From assembly GCA_009594995.1 (NCBI GenBank), contig VOPR01000080.1, forward strand, positions 1 to 51,171: a DNA stretch of 51,171 nt. The letters run 5' to 3'. This document shows, piece after piece, positions 7,526 through 15,699 of this stretch (its first letter is position 1; every line of letters starts with the position of its first letter). The notes under the pieces were generated by a model. That model was not told the origin of the DNA and made no database searches. It saw only the letters and a program-made list of their open reading frames with translations. A program made the position numbers and the translations under genes. Source of the DNA: Nitrospira sp. (GTDB lineage: Bacteria > Nitrospirota > Nitrospiria > Nitrospirales > Nitrospiraceae).

Positions 7526-8338
7526 TTACGGCTGTGAGGTGGCTCCGTACCCGTCGGTCAACTCGGCCACAATCGACCCCACGACAACCTTGGCCTTCAT
7601 TCTGACGGGCACCCGATGCTCATCGGTGGTGAACCAGACGCGAATATTGCCCTCGTTCAGGAAAATACCCTGAAACGGCATGATGACGACCACGCGGGCC
7701 GTTTCTCTTTTGCCCCAACGGCCTTCCACCGTTTCAAGGGCTTCGACCCGTACATCCATCTTGTAGTTTTTTTTGTCATGATGGACCGTCATCGAAAGGG
7801 ATGCTCCCGGCACGAAAGGCAGCACCTTACGCACATAATAGAGGCACGACATGGCATCTTGCGCATCCGCCGGAATGGCAAGCTCATCGCTTTTTCCATC
7901 TTTGACGGCCGTCACCAGGCCTTCGGTATGCCGGAAGGTATAATCAAAATCGTTGAAGCGCTTCCCCTCCCGACGGGCAAATGTCATATGCGTAGGCAGG
8001 AATGAGTCGAGATCGACTTGCGAAACCCCGCGATTGTCCACGGGATAAAATTTTGTCACTGTCGGGCTCGATCGAGCCGTCATGGTGAAGGTGAGCTGAG
8101 GTCGCCCCCCTGCGGTGAGGCCTTCTTGAACGACCATCGTGGCGATACCCGCGCGCATACCCAGCCAGGTCACGTCATAGGACAATCGCTCGCCGTTTAC
8201 AAATGGAAGCGCAGCAGGAGCGGGAGGCTGCCCATCCGTTGTGGCGGAAGAGACCAACGGGGCGGACGCCACGATGGTTGCCAGAACCGTGATGGCGAGG
8301 AACAAGTTGAAACGGAGGGAAAAGGAGGAGAGCGGCAC
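7526..8338 (-). CDS. DUF3108-like exported protein
   Basis: The product has about 270 residues. It has a signal-peptide-like N-terminus (a Phe/Leu/Ile-rich segment ending near VSSATTDG) and a beta-rich body containing LSYDVTWLGMRAGIATM, YPVDNRGVSQVDLDSFLPTHM, DAMSCLYYVRKV and a C-terminal VWFTTDEHRVPVRMKAKVVVGSI. These resemble DUF3108 family proteins, periplasmic or outer-membrane-associated proteins of unknown function often found near envelope genes. The frame is open upstream into pmm as far as 8428. The GTG at 8338, one base beyond the pmm stop, avoids a long overlap and leaves a good signal peptide, so I chose it; no Shine-Dalgarno confirms it. It is the last gene before the hairpin at 7437-7464. 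Confidence 0.7.
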   Translation of the reverse strand: MPLSSFSLRFNLFLAITVLATIVASAPLVSSATTDGQPPAPAALPFVNGERLSYDVTWLGMRAGIATMVVQEGLTAGGRPQLTFTMTARSSPTVTKFYPVDNRGVSQVDLDSFLPTHMTFARREGKRFNDFDYTFRHTEGLVTAVKDGKSDELAIPADAQDAMSCLYYVRKVLPFVPGASLSMTVHHDKKNYKMDVRVEALETVEGRWGKRETARVVVIMPFQGIFLNEGNIRVWFTTDEHRVPVRMKAKVVVGSIVAELTDGYGATSQP

Positions 8339-8339
8339 G

Positions 8340-9740
8340 CTACGCCGACAGCACACGTCGTGCCTGCGCCAGCTCGGTTTCAATCGTTGCGCGAATGACA
8401 TCCAGTCGCGCCGGCGACGGAGCCTCAAACCGAAGCACCAGCGCGGGCTGGGTGTTGGAGGCTCGAATCAAACCCCAGCCATCTTCGAAAATGGCGCGAA
8501 CCCCATCGATCGTCACCAATTCGCGCATACGAAGGTTCGATGCGCCGACCGGCTGGCCTGCATCGAGGTAGGAGCGCAGCTGTTTGTGCACCTGATCAAC
8601 CAATTGAAACTTGAGGGTATCGGGACAATCCACGCGAATCTCCGGCGTGACGGTCGTCTGCGGGAGATCAGCCACCAGACTCGAGAGTGACTGCTTGGTT
8701 TTGGCCAGAATCTCGACCAACCGGCAGGACGCGTAGATCGCGTCATCAAACCCAAAGTAACGATCGGCAAAAAACATATGGCCGGACATTTCACCTGCCA
8801 GGACCGCCGATTCAGCTTTTAATTTCGCCTTCATCAGGGAATGGCCGGTTTTCCACATGATGGGACGCCCACCCTTCGCCGCGATGTCATCATACAAACA
8901 TTGCGAGGCCTTGACCTCGGAGATGAACGTGGTGCCAGGCCTCCGGGCCAGAATATCGCGCGCGTACACAATCATCAGGCGATCACCCCAGAGAATTTCT
9001 CCCCGCTCGTCGATCGCGCCGATTCGATCGGCATCTCCGTCGTAGCCGATGCCGACATCGGCCTTCTGTTTCTGCACGGTGGTGATCAGGTCTTGGAGAT
9101 TCTCTACCACGGTGGGATCGGGATGATGGTTCGGGAATCGCCCGTCCAACTCATCGTACAGCCCGGTGACGCGACACCCCATCTGCTCCAGCGCTTGCTT
9201 GGCAACCAACGACGCCGCACCGTTCCCGCAATCAATGACGACATGTAGGTGATCGGCCCGCACCCCCGTAAAATTATTTTTCAGATGTTGTAAGTAGTCA
9301 GGAATGATGGGATGGGCGGAAAGCTGACCGGAGCCCGATGAAAATCGGCCGGCCTCCATCACGCGACGCAGTCGTTGAATGTCTTCGCCGTGGATCGCTT
9401 CCTTCCCGATGCAGATCTTGAAACCGTTGTATTCGGCGGCGTTATGGCTGCCGGTGATCATGATCCCGCCGTGAACCGGCAATGTGAATAACGAGAAATA
9501 CAGCAGCGGCGAGGCGCAGAGACCTAAGTCGACGACATCAAGGCCGCCGGCAAGCAATCCACGGAGCAACGCTTGCTGCAAGGCGGGTGAGCTCAGCCGT
9601 CCGTCTCGCCCGAGACTGATTCGAGAGGCCCCCTGCTCTCGAGCAATGGTGGCATAGGCGCGCCCGACCTGCTCGGCGATTGCCTCCGTAAGCTCTTCCC
9701 CGACAATGCCTCTCAGATCATATTCTCGAAACAGTGCCAT
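8340..9740 (-). CDS. manB: Phosphomannomutase/phosphoglucomutase
   Basis: This enzyme interconverts hexose 6- and 1-phosphates through a phosphoserine, feeding mannose 1-phosphate to the adjacent guanylyltransferase. The 466-residue alpha-D-phosphohexomutase shows the four-domain family motifs. These are the active-site Ser98 in ITGSHNAAEYNGFK, the metal loop DGDADR (residues 234-239), the sugar-recognition GEMSGHMFF, and the C-terminal phosphate loop IRASNTQPALVLR. The first residues (FREYDLRGIVG) are typical of the AlgC/ManB branch. The start is supported by TAGGAG. It sits 9 nt after manC, so the two are almost certainly cotranscribed. Confidence 0.94.
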   Translation of the reverse strand: MALFREYDLRGIVGEELTEAIAEQVGRAYATIAREQGASRISLGRDGRLSSPALQQALLRGLLAGGLDVVDLGLCASPLLYFSLFTLPVHGGIMITGSHNAAEYNGFKICIGKEAIHGEDIQRLRRVMEAGRFSSGSGQLSAHPIIPDYLQHLKNNFTGVRADHLHVVIDCGNGAASLVAKQALEQMGCRVTGLYDELDGRFPNHHPDPTVVENLQDLITTVQKQKADVGIGYDGDADRIGAIDERGEILWGDRLMIVYARDILARRPGTTFISEVKASQCLYDDIAAKGGRPIMWKTGHSLMKAKLKAESAVLAGEMSGHMFFADRYFGFDDAIYASCRLVEILAKTKQSLSSLVADLPQTTVTPEIRVDCPDTLKFQLVDQVHKQLRSYLDAGQPVGASNLRMRELVTIDGVRAIFEDGWGLIRASNTQPALVLRFEAPSPARLDVIRATIETELAQARRVLSA

Positions 9741-9749
9741 CTCGATCTC

Positions 9750-11204
9750 CTACCGTGCTCGGCCAAGCCGCCCATAGTCATCATGGAACCGCACGATGTC
9801 ATCTTCTCCGAGATACGGTCCATTCTGCACTTCAATAATGTGGAGGGTTTCCGTGCCTGGATTTTCAAGGCGATGGGGAGTTTCGACGGGAATCGCGGTG
9901 CTCTGCCCGACCTGCAAATGCAGCACGTCGTCGCCGCGGGTCACGCGAGCAGTCCCTGTGATCACCACCCAGTGCTCGCTCCGCTTATGGTGAAGCTGTA
10001 ATGACAATCGCCCGCCCGGATTGACCGTCACACGCTTCACTTTGTATCCCGGCCCTTCTTCCAGCACAGTATAGGAGCCCCAGGGACGAAAGACCGTCAC
10101 GTGCTCCAGATGTTCCGGCGCACCCTGCTGCTTGAGGATTTCCACCATCTGCTTCACATCTTGCGAGCGTGACTTCGGACAGATCAATGTGGCATCCGGC
10201 GTATCCACCACCACCATATCGGAGAGCCCAATGGTCGCTACCACCCGGCGATCCGCGTAGAGCACGGAATTGGTACTGTCCATGTCGATGACGCGCCCGC
10301 TGACGACATTGCCGGCCTTGTCGCGTGGGGCCACCTCCTCGAGACTGCTCCAATTGCCCACATCCGACCATCCGAATCCGACGGGAATCATCGCAGCGTT
10401 GGACGATTGTTCCATGACCCCGTTGTCGATCGACACAGACGGCACTCTTTTGTAGGCGGCTTCGATCAGTCCGGGCTCGGCTCCCGAGGCCATGAGGGCA
10501 TGCACCCGTTGAACGGCTTTGGCCATCTGCGGCTGATGCCTGCGGATTTCATCCAGAATGGTGGATGCCTTCCAGAGAAACATCCCGCTGTTCCAAAAGT
10601 AGTTGCCGTTTTTCAGATACTGCGCGGCCTTGGTTCGATTCGGCTTCTCGACAAATCGTGCGACCGGGTGGCCCGTCAGTCGCCCCTTCTTAGCGAGCGC
10701 CCTTCGCCGATTGGGCTGAATATACCCATACCCGGTTTCCGGCCTGGTCGGCTTAATTCCGAACGTCACCAGATGTCCCTTGCCGGCCAGGTGGGCGCCC
10801 AACTCGACCGCCGCCTTGAATGCCTTCTCCCCGGTCACCACATGATCCGCCGGCAGTACCAGCATCATCGCCTCAGAATCGCGCCGAAGCAGCTCCGCCG
10901 CCACCAGCGCAATGGCCGGGGCGGTATTGCGCCCGACCGGCTCGACTACGTAGTTGTCTTTCAATGCGGACTTCCACTCTCCCAATTGCACGCGAATCGA
11001 ATCCGCCTGGCCCGGGTTTGTGGAGATAATGACCTGTTCGGGTTTCGCGCAGGAAAGAACGCGCCGCATCGTCTGTTGAATGAGCGTCTCGTCGCCGATG
11101 ATTCGCAACAGTTGCTTCGGATAGAGATGGCGGCTTAACGGCCAGAATCGTGTCCCGCTGCCCCCGGCCAAAATAACGGGATAGAGATGTTCAGTCAGAT
11201 CCAT
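9750..11204 (-). CDS. manC: Mannose-1-phosphate guanylyltransferase / mannose-6-phosphate isomerase
   Basis: This is a bifunctional type II enzyme of 484 residues. The N-terminal nucleotidyltransferase domain carries GGSGTRFWPLSR (residues 14-25), PKQLL, LPADHVV, FVEKPNR and YFWNSGMFLW, and makes GDP-mannose from mannose 1-phosphate and GTP. A C-terminal cupin (about residues 370-475) with PWGSY, VNPGGRLSLQLHHKRSEHW and TPHRLENPG is the isomerase domain, making mannose 6-phosphate from fructose 6-phosphate. Together with the downstream mutase it gives a complete route to GDP-mannose, the substrate of gmd/fcl elsewhere in the window. AAAGG lies six bases before the ATG. Confidence 0.95.
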   Translation of the reverse strand: MDLTEHLYPVILAGGSGTRFWPLSRHLYPKQLLRIIGDETLIQQTMRRVLSCAKPEQVIISTNPGQADSIRVQLGEWKSALKDNYVVEPVGRNTAPAIALVAAELLRRDSEAMMLVLPADHVVTGEKAFKAAVELGAHLAGKGHLVTFGIKPTRPETGYGYIQPNRRRALAKKGRLTGHPVARFVEKPNRTKAAQYLKNGNYFWNSGMFLWKASTILDEIRRHQPQMAKAVQRVHALMASGAEPGLIEAAYKRVPSVSIDNGVMEQSSNAAMIPVGFGWSDVGNWSSLEEVAPRDKAGNVVSGRVIDMDSTNSVLYADRRVVATIGLSDMVVVDTPDATLICPKSRSQDVKQMVEILKQQGAPEHLEHVTVFRPWGSYTVLEEGPGYKVKRVTVNPGGRLSLQLHHKRSEHWVVITGTARVTRGDDVLHLQVGQSTAIPVETPHRLENPGTETLHIIEVQNGPYLGEDDIVRFHDDYGRLGRAR

Positions 11205-11245
11205 GAAGTGCCTTTTACCGTCACCATGACGTGGTTGCGAGGGAC

Positions 11246-11785
11246 TTAGCGCGGTTGCCGAGCCGCCAGAATGAGATCGGCCACTTCACGTACGGCACCT
11301 TCTCCGCCCCTCTTCTCGCACACATACCGAACCGTCTTCAGCACCGGCGGCATCCCGTCGGCCGGGGCGGCTGAAAATCCGACTGCGCCAAGGGCCTGGA
11401 GATCGTTCACATCATCACCGATATAGGCTACCTGATCCATTGACAAACCATGACGTGCGATCAGCTCCTTCAACACCGCGAGCTTGTCGTAGACGCCCTG
11501 ATGCACTTCGGGAATCGTCAGCTTTTGCGCGCGCCGCATCACGATCTTGGTCGACTCTTGCGTAATGATCGCGGTCACAATCCCGGCCTTTTGCATGAGC
11601 TTGATCCCCATCCCGTCGTGCGTATTGAACTTTTTTAATTCGTCGCCGGATTCAGAATAGTACATGCCGGCATCAGTCAACACCCCATCCACATCCGTCG
11701 CGAATAACCGGATCCCTCGAAGCGTCTCCTGGAGCGAGAACCGAGGCTTGGTTGAAGTTTTTGTGCGGCGATTTGTGCTGGGCAT
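11246..11785 (-). CDS. kdsC: KdsC-type HAD phosphatase (KDO-8-phosphate phosphatase family)
   Basis: The protein has about 179 residues from the ATG at 11785. It is a cap-less HAD phosphatase: the nucleophile motif is FATDVDGVLTDAG (Asp31, Asp33), followed by FNTHDGMGIKLMQ, AIITQES, a YDKLAVLKEL segment with the conserved Lys, and GDDVNDLQALG. KdsC removes phosphate from KDO 8-phosphate on the way to CMP-KDO. No other KDO synthesis gene is in the window, and a sialic-acid-like module lies in the same locus. A role on a nonulosonate 9-phosphate is therefore possible, because the two phosphatases share this fold. An upstream TTG in frame (11818) is less likely. It is preceded by its own candidate promoter. 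Confidence 0.85.
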   Translation of the reverse strand: MPSTNRRTKTSTKPRFSLQETLRGIRLFATDVDGVLTDAGMYYSESGDELKKFNTHDGMGIKLMQKAGIVTAIITQESTKIVMRRAQKLTIPEVHQGVYDKLAVLKELIARHGLSMDQVAYIGDDVNDLQALGAVGFSAAPADGMPPVLKTVRYVCEKRGGEGAVREVADLILAARQPR

Positions 11786-11808
11786 GCAGAGGCTTTCGAG
11801 TGCGGCCG

Positions 11809-11837
11809 ATGTTAACAAGCTATCGAGGGAAACTCAA
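11809..11837 (-). promoter_or_regulatory. Candidate promoter upstream of the kdsC-like gene
   Basis: On the minus strand TTGAGT (11832-11837, 4 of 6) and TAACAT (11809-11814, 4 of 6) are spaced by 17 nt. The transcript would start about 17 nt before the ATG at 11785. It lies in the 132-nt gap after the sugar transferase gene. This suggests that kdsC, manC, the mutase gene and the DUF3108-like gene can be expressed apart from the glycosyltransferases. Confidence 0.35.
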
Positions 11838-11917
11838 GAAAACTCACCGGCAAGCGACCACCAAAACCCTTGCTATACGTCTATCAGGAAGCCGGCAGCG
11901 GGCGACGGCGCCAGGCA

Positions 11918-13318
11918 TCAATACGCATGCCGGTGGATAAAGCCGCGCCAGACGGTGAGCAGCATGATCTTGAAGTCGAACCAGATCGACCAGTGCTCAA
12001 TATAGTAGAGATCGTGCTCGATCCGCCGTTCCAGCGACGTGTTGCCACGCCAACCGTTGATTTGGGCCCACCCGGTAATCCCGGCTTTCATCTTATGCCG
12101 CAACATGTACTGTGGCAGCGTTTCTCGAAATCGCGCGATGAACTCGGGCCGTTCGGGCCGCGGACCGACGATGCTCATTTCCCCGCGCAGCACGTTCCAG
12201 AACTGAGGCAGTTCATCCAGGCTGGTTCGTCGCAGAAACGCCCCGATCGGCGTCCGGCGATCGTCGTTGGGTTGCGTCCAGACCGGCCCGGTTTCCGACT
12301 CCGCATCAGGTTTCATGGAACGGAACTTCAACATTTCGAACGCCTGCCCATCCAATCCCATGCGGAGTTGACGAAAAAAGATCGGACCAGGGGACGTCAG
12401 TTTCACCAAGGCCGCTATCGCGCATAACACCGGTGAGAATAAAACCAAGGCGGCCGATGCGCCTACCACATCCAACATGCGCTTGATGACCAGATTCCAG
12501 CCATACAGCGGCGACCCCTGCAGTGTGATCATCGGAAGGCCTTCGAACATCTCGGCTTCAGCGCGCAGACTCACGAATTCGCACATGGCAGGCAAGGCCT
12601 TCACTTCGACCATGGTCGTGGCCAAACAGGCAAACATTTTTTCGGCCCACTGCTCGTCCTCCGGGGGCAGGCAGACAAAGACAATATCGATACCCGATTG
12701 AACACGGTCCTGCAGATTATCGTACCGTCCGATCACCGGCACACCGTTGATGCACTCGCCCACCTTCCGGGAATCGGCACTTAAAAATCCCTGCACCTTC
12801 ACGCCCAATTCCGGATGTTGAGCGAGGGCGTCCACGACCCGACGACCCAGCCGGCTGGTACCGATGACCAGCGCATGCCGTTGATTGTACCCGTGCCGAC
12901 GCAGGAACCGGAGCGCCTCTCGAAACAGCACTCTCGAAAAGCCCAGGGTAATGAGGTTCAAGAGCCAGAAATAGAGTAGAACCAGCCGGGAATATTCGTG
13001 CTGCCGCAAGAAAAACGTCAATGCCACGAGAATCAGCACAGACAGCGTATTGGCTTTGGCCACATCCAGAAACTCGGACAATCGCGTCCCCATCCGCCGC
13101 GGGCGGTAGAGGTCGAACGCCTGGAACGACATGCCCCACACCGCAACGATCGGCACCAGCAGCAGCAAATAGATCCTGAGGGGAGGAATGCCTTTGGTCG
13201 CAGGCTCCACGATCTCGGAGAAACGCAGATAGTACGCGCCGATCCAGCAGGCGCAGATCAGCCCGAGATCGATACAAAACAGCAGGCTCTTTAGAAATTG
13301 GGAGTGGCGTTTGAGCAT
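11918..13318 (-). CDS. Undecaprenyl-phosphate sugar phosphotransferase (WcaJ/WbaP-like)
   Basis: This is a polyprenyl-phosphate hexose-1-phosphate transferase of 466 residues that would start the repeat unit on the lipid carrier. The N-terminal part has four hydrophobic segments (about residues 10-30, 47-68, 90-105 and 113-130). Next comes a Rossmann-like domain (VIGTSRLGRRVVDAL) and a fifth hydrophobic segment (VVGASAALVLFSPVLCAI). The C-terminal catalytic domain carries SPGPIFFRQLRMG, FEMLKFRSMKPDAE, RRTSLDELPQFWNVL, MSIVGPRPE and KAGITGWAQINGWRG. These are the defining motifs of the bacterial sugar transferase family. The sugar it loads (often glucose or galactose) cannot be read from sequence. 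It ends 132 nt before the kdsC start and lies 7 nt after a GT4 gene. Confidence 0.95.
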   Translation of the reverse strand: MLKRHSQFLKSLLFCIDLGLICACWIGAYYLRFSEIVEPATKGIPPLRIYLLLLVPIVAVWGMSFQAFDLYRPRRMGTRLSEFLDVAKANTLSVLILVALTFFLRQHEYSRLVLLYFWLLNLITLGFSRVLFREALRFLRRHGYNQRHALVIGTSRLGRRVVDALAQHPELGVKVQGFLSADSRKVGECINGVPVIGRYDNLQDRVQSGIDIVFVCLPPEDEQWAEKMFACLATTMVEVKALPAMCEFVSLRAEAEMFEGLPMITLQGSPLYGWNLVIKRMLDVVGASAALVLFSPVLCAIAALVKLTSPGPIFFRQLRMGLDGQAFEMLKFRSMKPDAESETGPVWTQPNDDRRTPIGAFLRRTSLDELPQFWNVLRGEMSIVGPRPERPEFIARFRETLPQYMLRHKMKAGITGWAQINGWRGNTSLERRIEHDLYYIEHWSIWFDFKIMLLTVWRGFIHRHAY

Positions 13319-13325
13319 GCTCCCT

Positions 13326-14501
13326 CTATGAAGCGGTCCCGGCCAGCGCCCCCATTGCGAGGGCGCTCATACGCTCCTTGAACAGCCGGCGGTCGAATGC
13401 GGCCACATGGTCGCGAATCGCATGTGGGTCAAACTCCGCATGGTAACGTTCGAACGACTCCATCACCTCAACAACAGACTCAATCGACTGAGTGAAGAAA
13501 AATACGCCCGTAGCAACCTTGCCTGCCACAGACACATGCCCCGAACTCCCTCGACCCCCTGCCTCCGTGAATGGTGTGGCAGCCGGGAGCGGCACTACCG
13601 TCTCCAACGCTCCGCCACGTCCGAAGGCGATCACAGGTTTGCCGCAGGCCATAGCTTCAAGCGGGACGATACCAAAATCCTCCTCACCTGGAAAGAGCAG
13701 CGCCCGACAGCGCGCATAATGATCTCTCACCACGTCGTCCGGCTGCCAGCCGAGAAACTCGACCGTCGGGCCGGCAAGCTTTCGGAGCCTCGCCTCCTCC
13801 TGCCCTTTGCCGATGATCTTCAGTCGCCGTTTCATAACATTGCACGCCTGAATGGCCAGATCAACCCGTTTATAGGGGGCGAAGGCGGTGACCACCAAAT
13901 AGAAGTCTTCTGAATGTTCCGCGGCCTGAAATGTCTGCCAATCGACCGGTGGATGCAGCACCGCCGCCGGCCGATTGTAATACCGTTGCACCTTCCGGGC
14001 GATGTTATGGGAGTTGGCCACGAACTGATCCACCCGATCCGCGGACGCCACATCCCACACCTGGAGACGCTTCCGAAAGAGTTCCATACCCAGTCTGGCC
14101 ACGACCCCCGATCGCCCGCCGTGCGCATAGTTATCGAACTGATCCCAGACGTACCGCATGGGCGCATGAATGTAGCAGAGATGTTTCGCTCCGGGCGGCG
14201 GACGGATGCCCTTCGCGACACAATGGCTCGAACTTACGATCAGATCGTAGGAGTCCAGTTGCAATCGTTCAATGGCACGAGGAAACAGCGGCAGATAGTA
14301 CCGGTAATATCGCGCCGCCAGCGGCAGCGATTGAATAAAGCTGGTCGTGATCCGGTGACGCTCGATCGTCGCTGACACCGTCCCTTTGATATGCAACAGG
14401 GTATAGAGATCGGCATCGGGAAACAGTTCGCAAAAGGCCTCCAGGCAACGCTCGCCCCCCCGCATCCCGGTCAGCCAATCATGGATAATTGCGACTCTCA
14501 T
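13326..14501 (-). CDS. Glycosyltransferase family 4 with an inserted segment
   Basis: This is a GT-B fold transferase of 391 residues. The N-terminal domain begins VAIIHDWLTGMRGGERCLEAF and has HAPMRYVWDQFDNY. The C-terminal domain has LVVTAFAPYKRVDLAIQAC, IIGKGQEE, FLGWQPDD and the donor-binding FPGEEDFGIVPLEAMACGKPVIAFGRGG. Between the GGALETVV and TGVFF motifs, which are normally close together, there are about 27 extra residues rich in Ala, Gly and Ser. The DNA of this insert is bounded by an 8-bp inverted repeat (13523-13530 and 13575-13582). The frame is intact, so the protein may still be active, but the insert lies in the donor-site domain. The acceptor and sugar are unknown. Confidence 0.9.
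   Translation of the reverse strand: MRVAIIHDWLTGMRGGERCLEAFCELFPDADLYTLLHIKGTVSATIERHRITTSFIQSLPLAARYYRYYLPLFPRAIERLQLDSYDLIVSSSHCVAKGIRPPPGAKHLCYIHAPMRYVWDQFDNYAHGGRSGVVARLGMELFRKRLQVWDVASADRVDQFVANSHNIARKVQRYYNRPAAVLHPPVDWQTFQAAEHSEDFYLVVTAFAPYKRVDLAIQACNVMKRRLKIIGKGQEEARLRKLAGPTVEFLGWQPDDVVRDHYARCRALLFPGEEDFGIVPLEAMACGKPVIAFGRGGALETVVPLPAATPFTEAGGRGSSGHVSVAGKVATGVFFFTQSIESVVEVMESFERYHAEFDPHAIRDHVAAFDRRLFKERMSALAMGALAGTAS
13523..13582. repeat. Inverted repeat bounding an in-frame insert in a GT4 gene
   Basis: CTGCCACA at 13523-13530 is the exact reverse complement of TGTGGCAG at 13575-13582. The 60-bp span codes for most of the extra residues described in the GT4 gene. It could be a palindromic element inserted in frame, or a local expansion. 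The repeat itself is seen directly; the mobile-element reading is inference. Confidence 0.4.
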
Positions 14502-14576
14502 GGCCGATCACTCAACATCCAGCACCTATGACCTGTAAGGAAACCGCGCCGACGGAGATGAGGATTACGTGGCCCC

Positions 14577-15680
14577 TCAAGATCTGAGCAGCAATTGATT
14601 GATCGTCGTCGCAACCTGTTGCGCCGTCCCTTCCCAATTCAGCCGTCGCGCGCAATGCCGTCCACGTCCGATGAGACCGATACGCACCTCACGGTCGGTC
14701 AGGACGCGGAGGATCTGAGCCGCCATATCCTGGCTGCTCAACGGATCACAATAGATCGCTGCCTCTCCATATGTTTCAGGCATTCCACCCACATTCGACA
14801 GCACGACAGGACAGCCACAGGCCATGGCTTCTAACGCGGGCAAACCGAAACTCTCATACAGAGAAGGCAACACCAACAGATCCGCCCAGGCATAGTAGCG
14901 CCGAAGCAGGAGGTCGTCATGGTCGATTTCTCCCACGAATTGTACACGATCCCCCAGTCCAGAGGCTCGATTCCTTACCTCGTGATCCGCCGTCATAAGG
15001 CCTTCGCTTCGCCCAATAATAATGAGGTCGTGCGGCACCAGGGTCTGTATCGACTCCATTGCCTCTAGCAAACGTTTCAAATTCTTGTGCGGTTTCAAAT
15101 TGCCCACAAAGAGCATGTATGGCTTGGGGTGCGGACGCGGTTCCTTCGAAAATCTCACCCACGATTCATCCACTCCATTTGGCGTCACGGTGACCGGCTG
15201 CGATCCCTGAGGACAGAATGCCAACAGCTGACTCTTCCCGAATTGGGACACAACCAGAATCGCGAGGGCCTTGCGGCGGATGGCACGGAACATGACCCAG
15301 GCGTAGGCACGCCGATGCAGGCCATTCACAAATTGCGGCATCGCGAGATGAAAGGTGTCATGAACCGTAACGACTAGCCGCCCTCTGAACAACAGGGGGA
15401 TATTGTAATGAGGTGACCAGAACAGATCGGTCTTGGCCGGTATTTTCAATGGGATCTCCACCTGTTCCCTCAGAGAATAGATGGGTGCCAAACATTTGAC
15501 GATGGTGATACCGGGGTGTTGCGTCCATTCAAGTTGTTTCAGTGTTTCGGGACGCCCCAACAAGCAGAACTCAAGCTCTGGCAACGCTTTCCTGATTCGA
15601 GGCACCAACTGGCGCAAGTACGTGCCAATCCCCGCGTCCAAGACCATGCGCATGTCTATGGTCAGCAATCGACGTGTCAT
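14577..15680 (-). CDS. Glycosyltransferase family 4
   Basis: A 367-residue GT-B enzyme related to mannosyl/rhamnosyl transferases of the WbdA/WbcX type. Motifs are IDMRMVLDAGIGTYLRQL at the N-terminus, VTVHDTFHLAMP, VTPNGVDESW, FVGNLKPHKNLKRLLEA, VGEIDHDDLLLRRYYAWADLLVLPSLYESFGLPALEAMACGCPVVLSNVGGMPE, and a C-terminal helix. The E(x7)E pattern of retaining GT4 enzymes is present. A longer frame reaches back into the neighbouring gene. The ATG at 15680 has a clear GGAGG site and leaves a 19-nt gap to the upstream gene. A 75-nt spacer separates it from the next GT4. Donor unknown; GDP-mannose is available from this locus. Confidence 0.92.
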   Translation of the reverse strand: MTRRLLTIDMRMVLDAGIGTYLRQLVPRIRKALPELEFCLLGRPETLKQLEWTQHPGITIVKCLAPIYSLREQVEIPLKIPAKTDLFWSPHYNIPLLFRGRLVVTVHDTFHLAMPQFVNGLHRRAYAWVMFRAIRRKALAILVVSQFGKSQLLAFCPQGSQPVTVTPNGVDESWVRFSKEPRPHPKPYMLFVGNLKPHKNLKRLLEAMESIQTLVPHDLIIIGRSEGLMTADHEVRNRASGLGDRVQFVGEIDHDDLLLRRYYAWADLLVLPSLYESFGLPALEAMACGCPVVLSNVGGMPETYGEAAIYCDPLSSQDMAAQILRVLTDREVRIGLIGRGRHCARRLNWEGTAQQVATTINQLLLRS

Positions 15681-15699
15681 ATCGACGTCCTCCACGGAC

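Noticed and set aside
10407..11138. 243-codon plus-strand frame opposite manC
   Set aside because: manC motifs on the minus strand explain this region fully, and the plus frame shows no domain.
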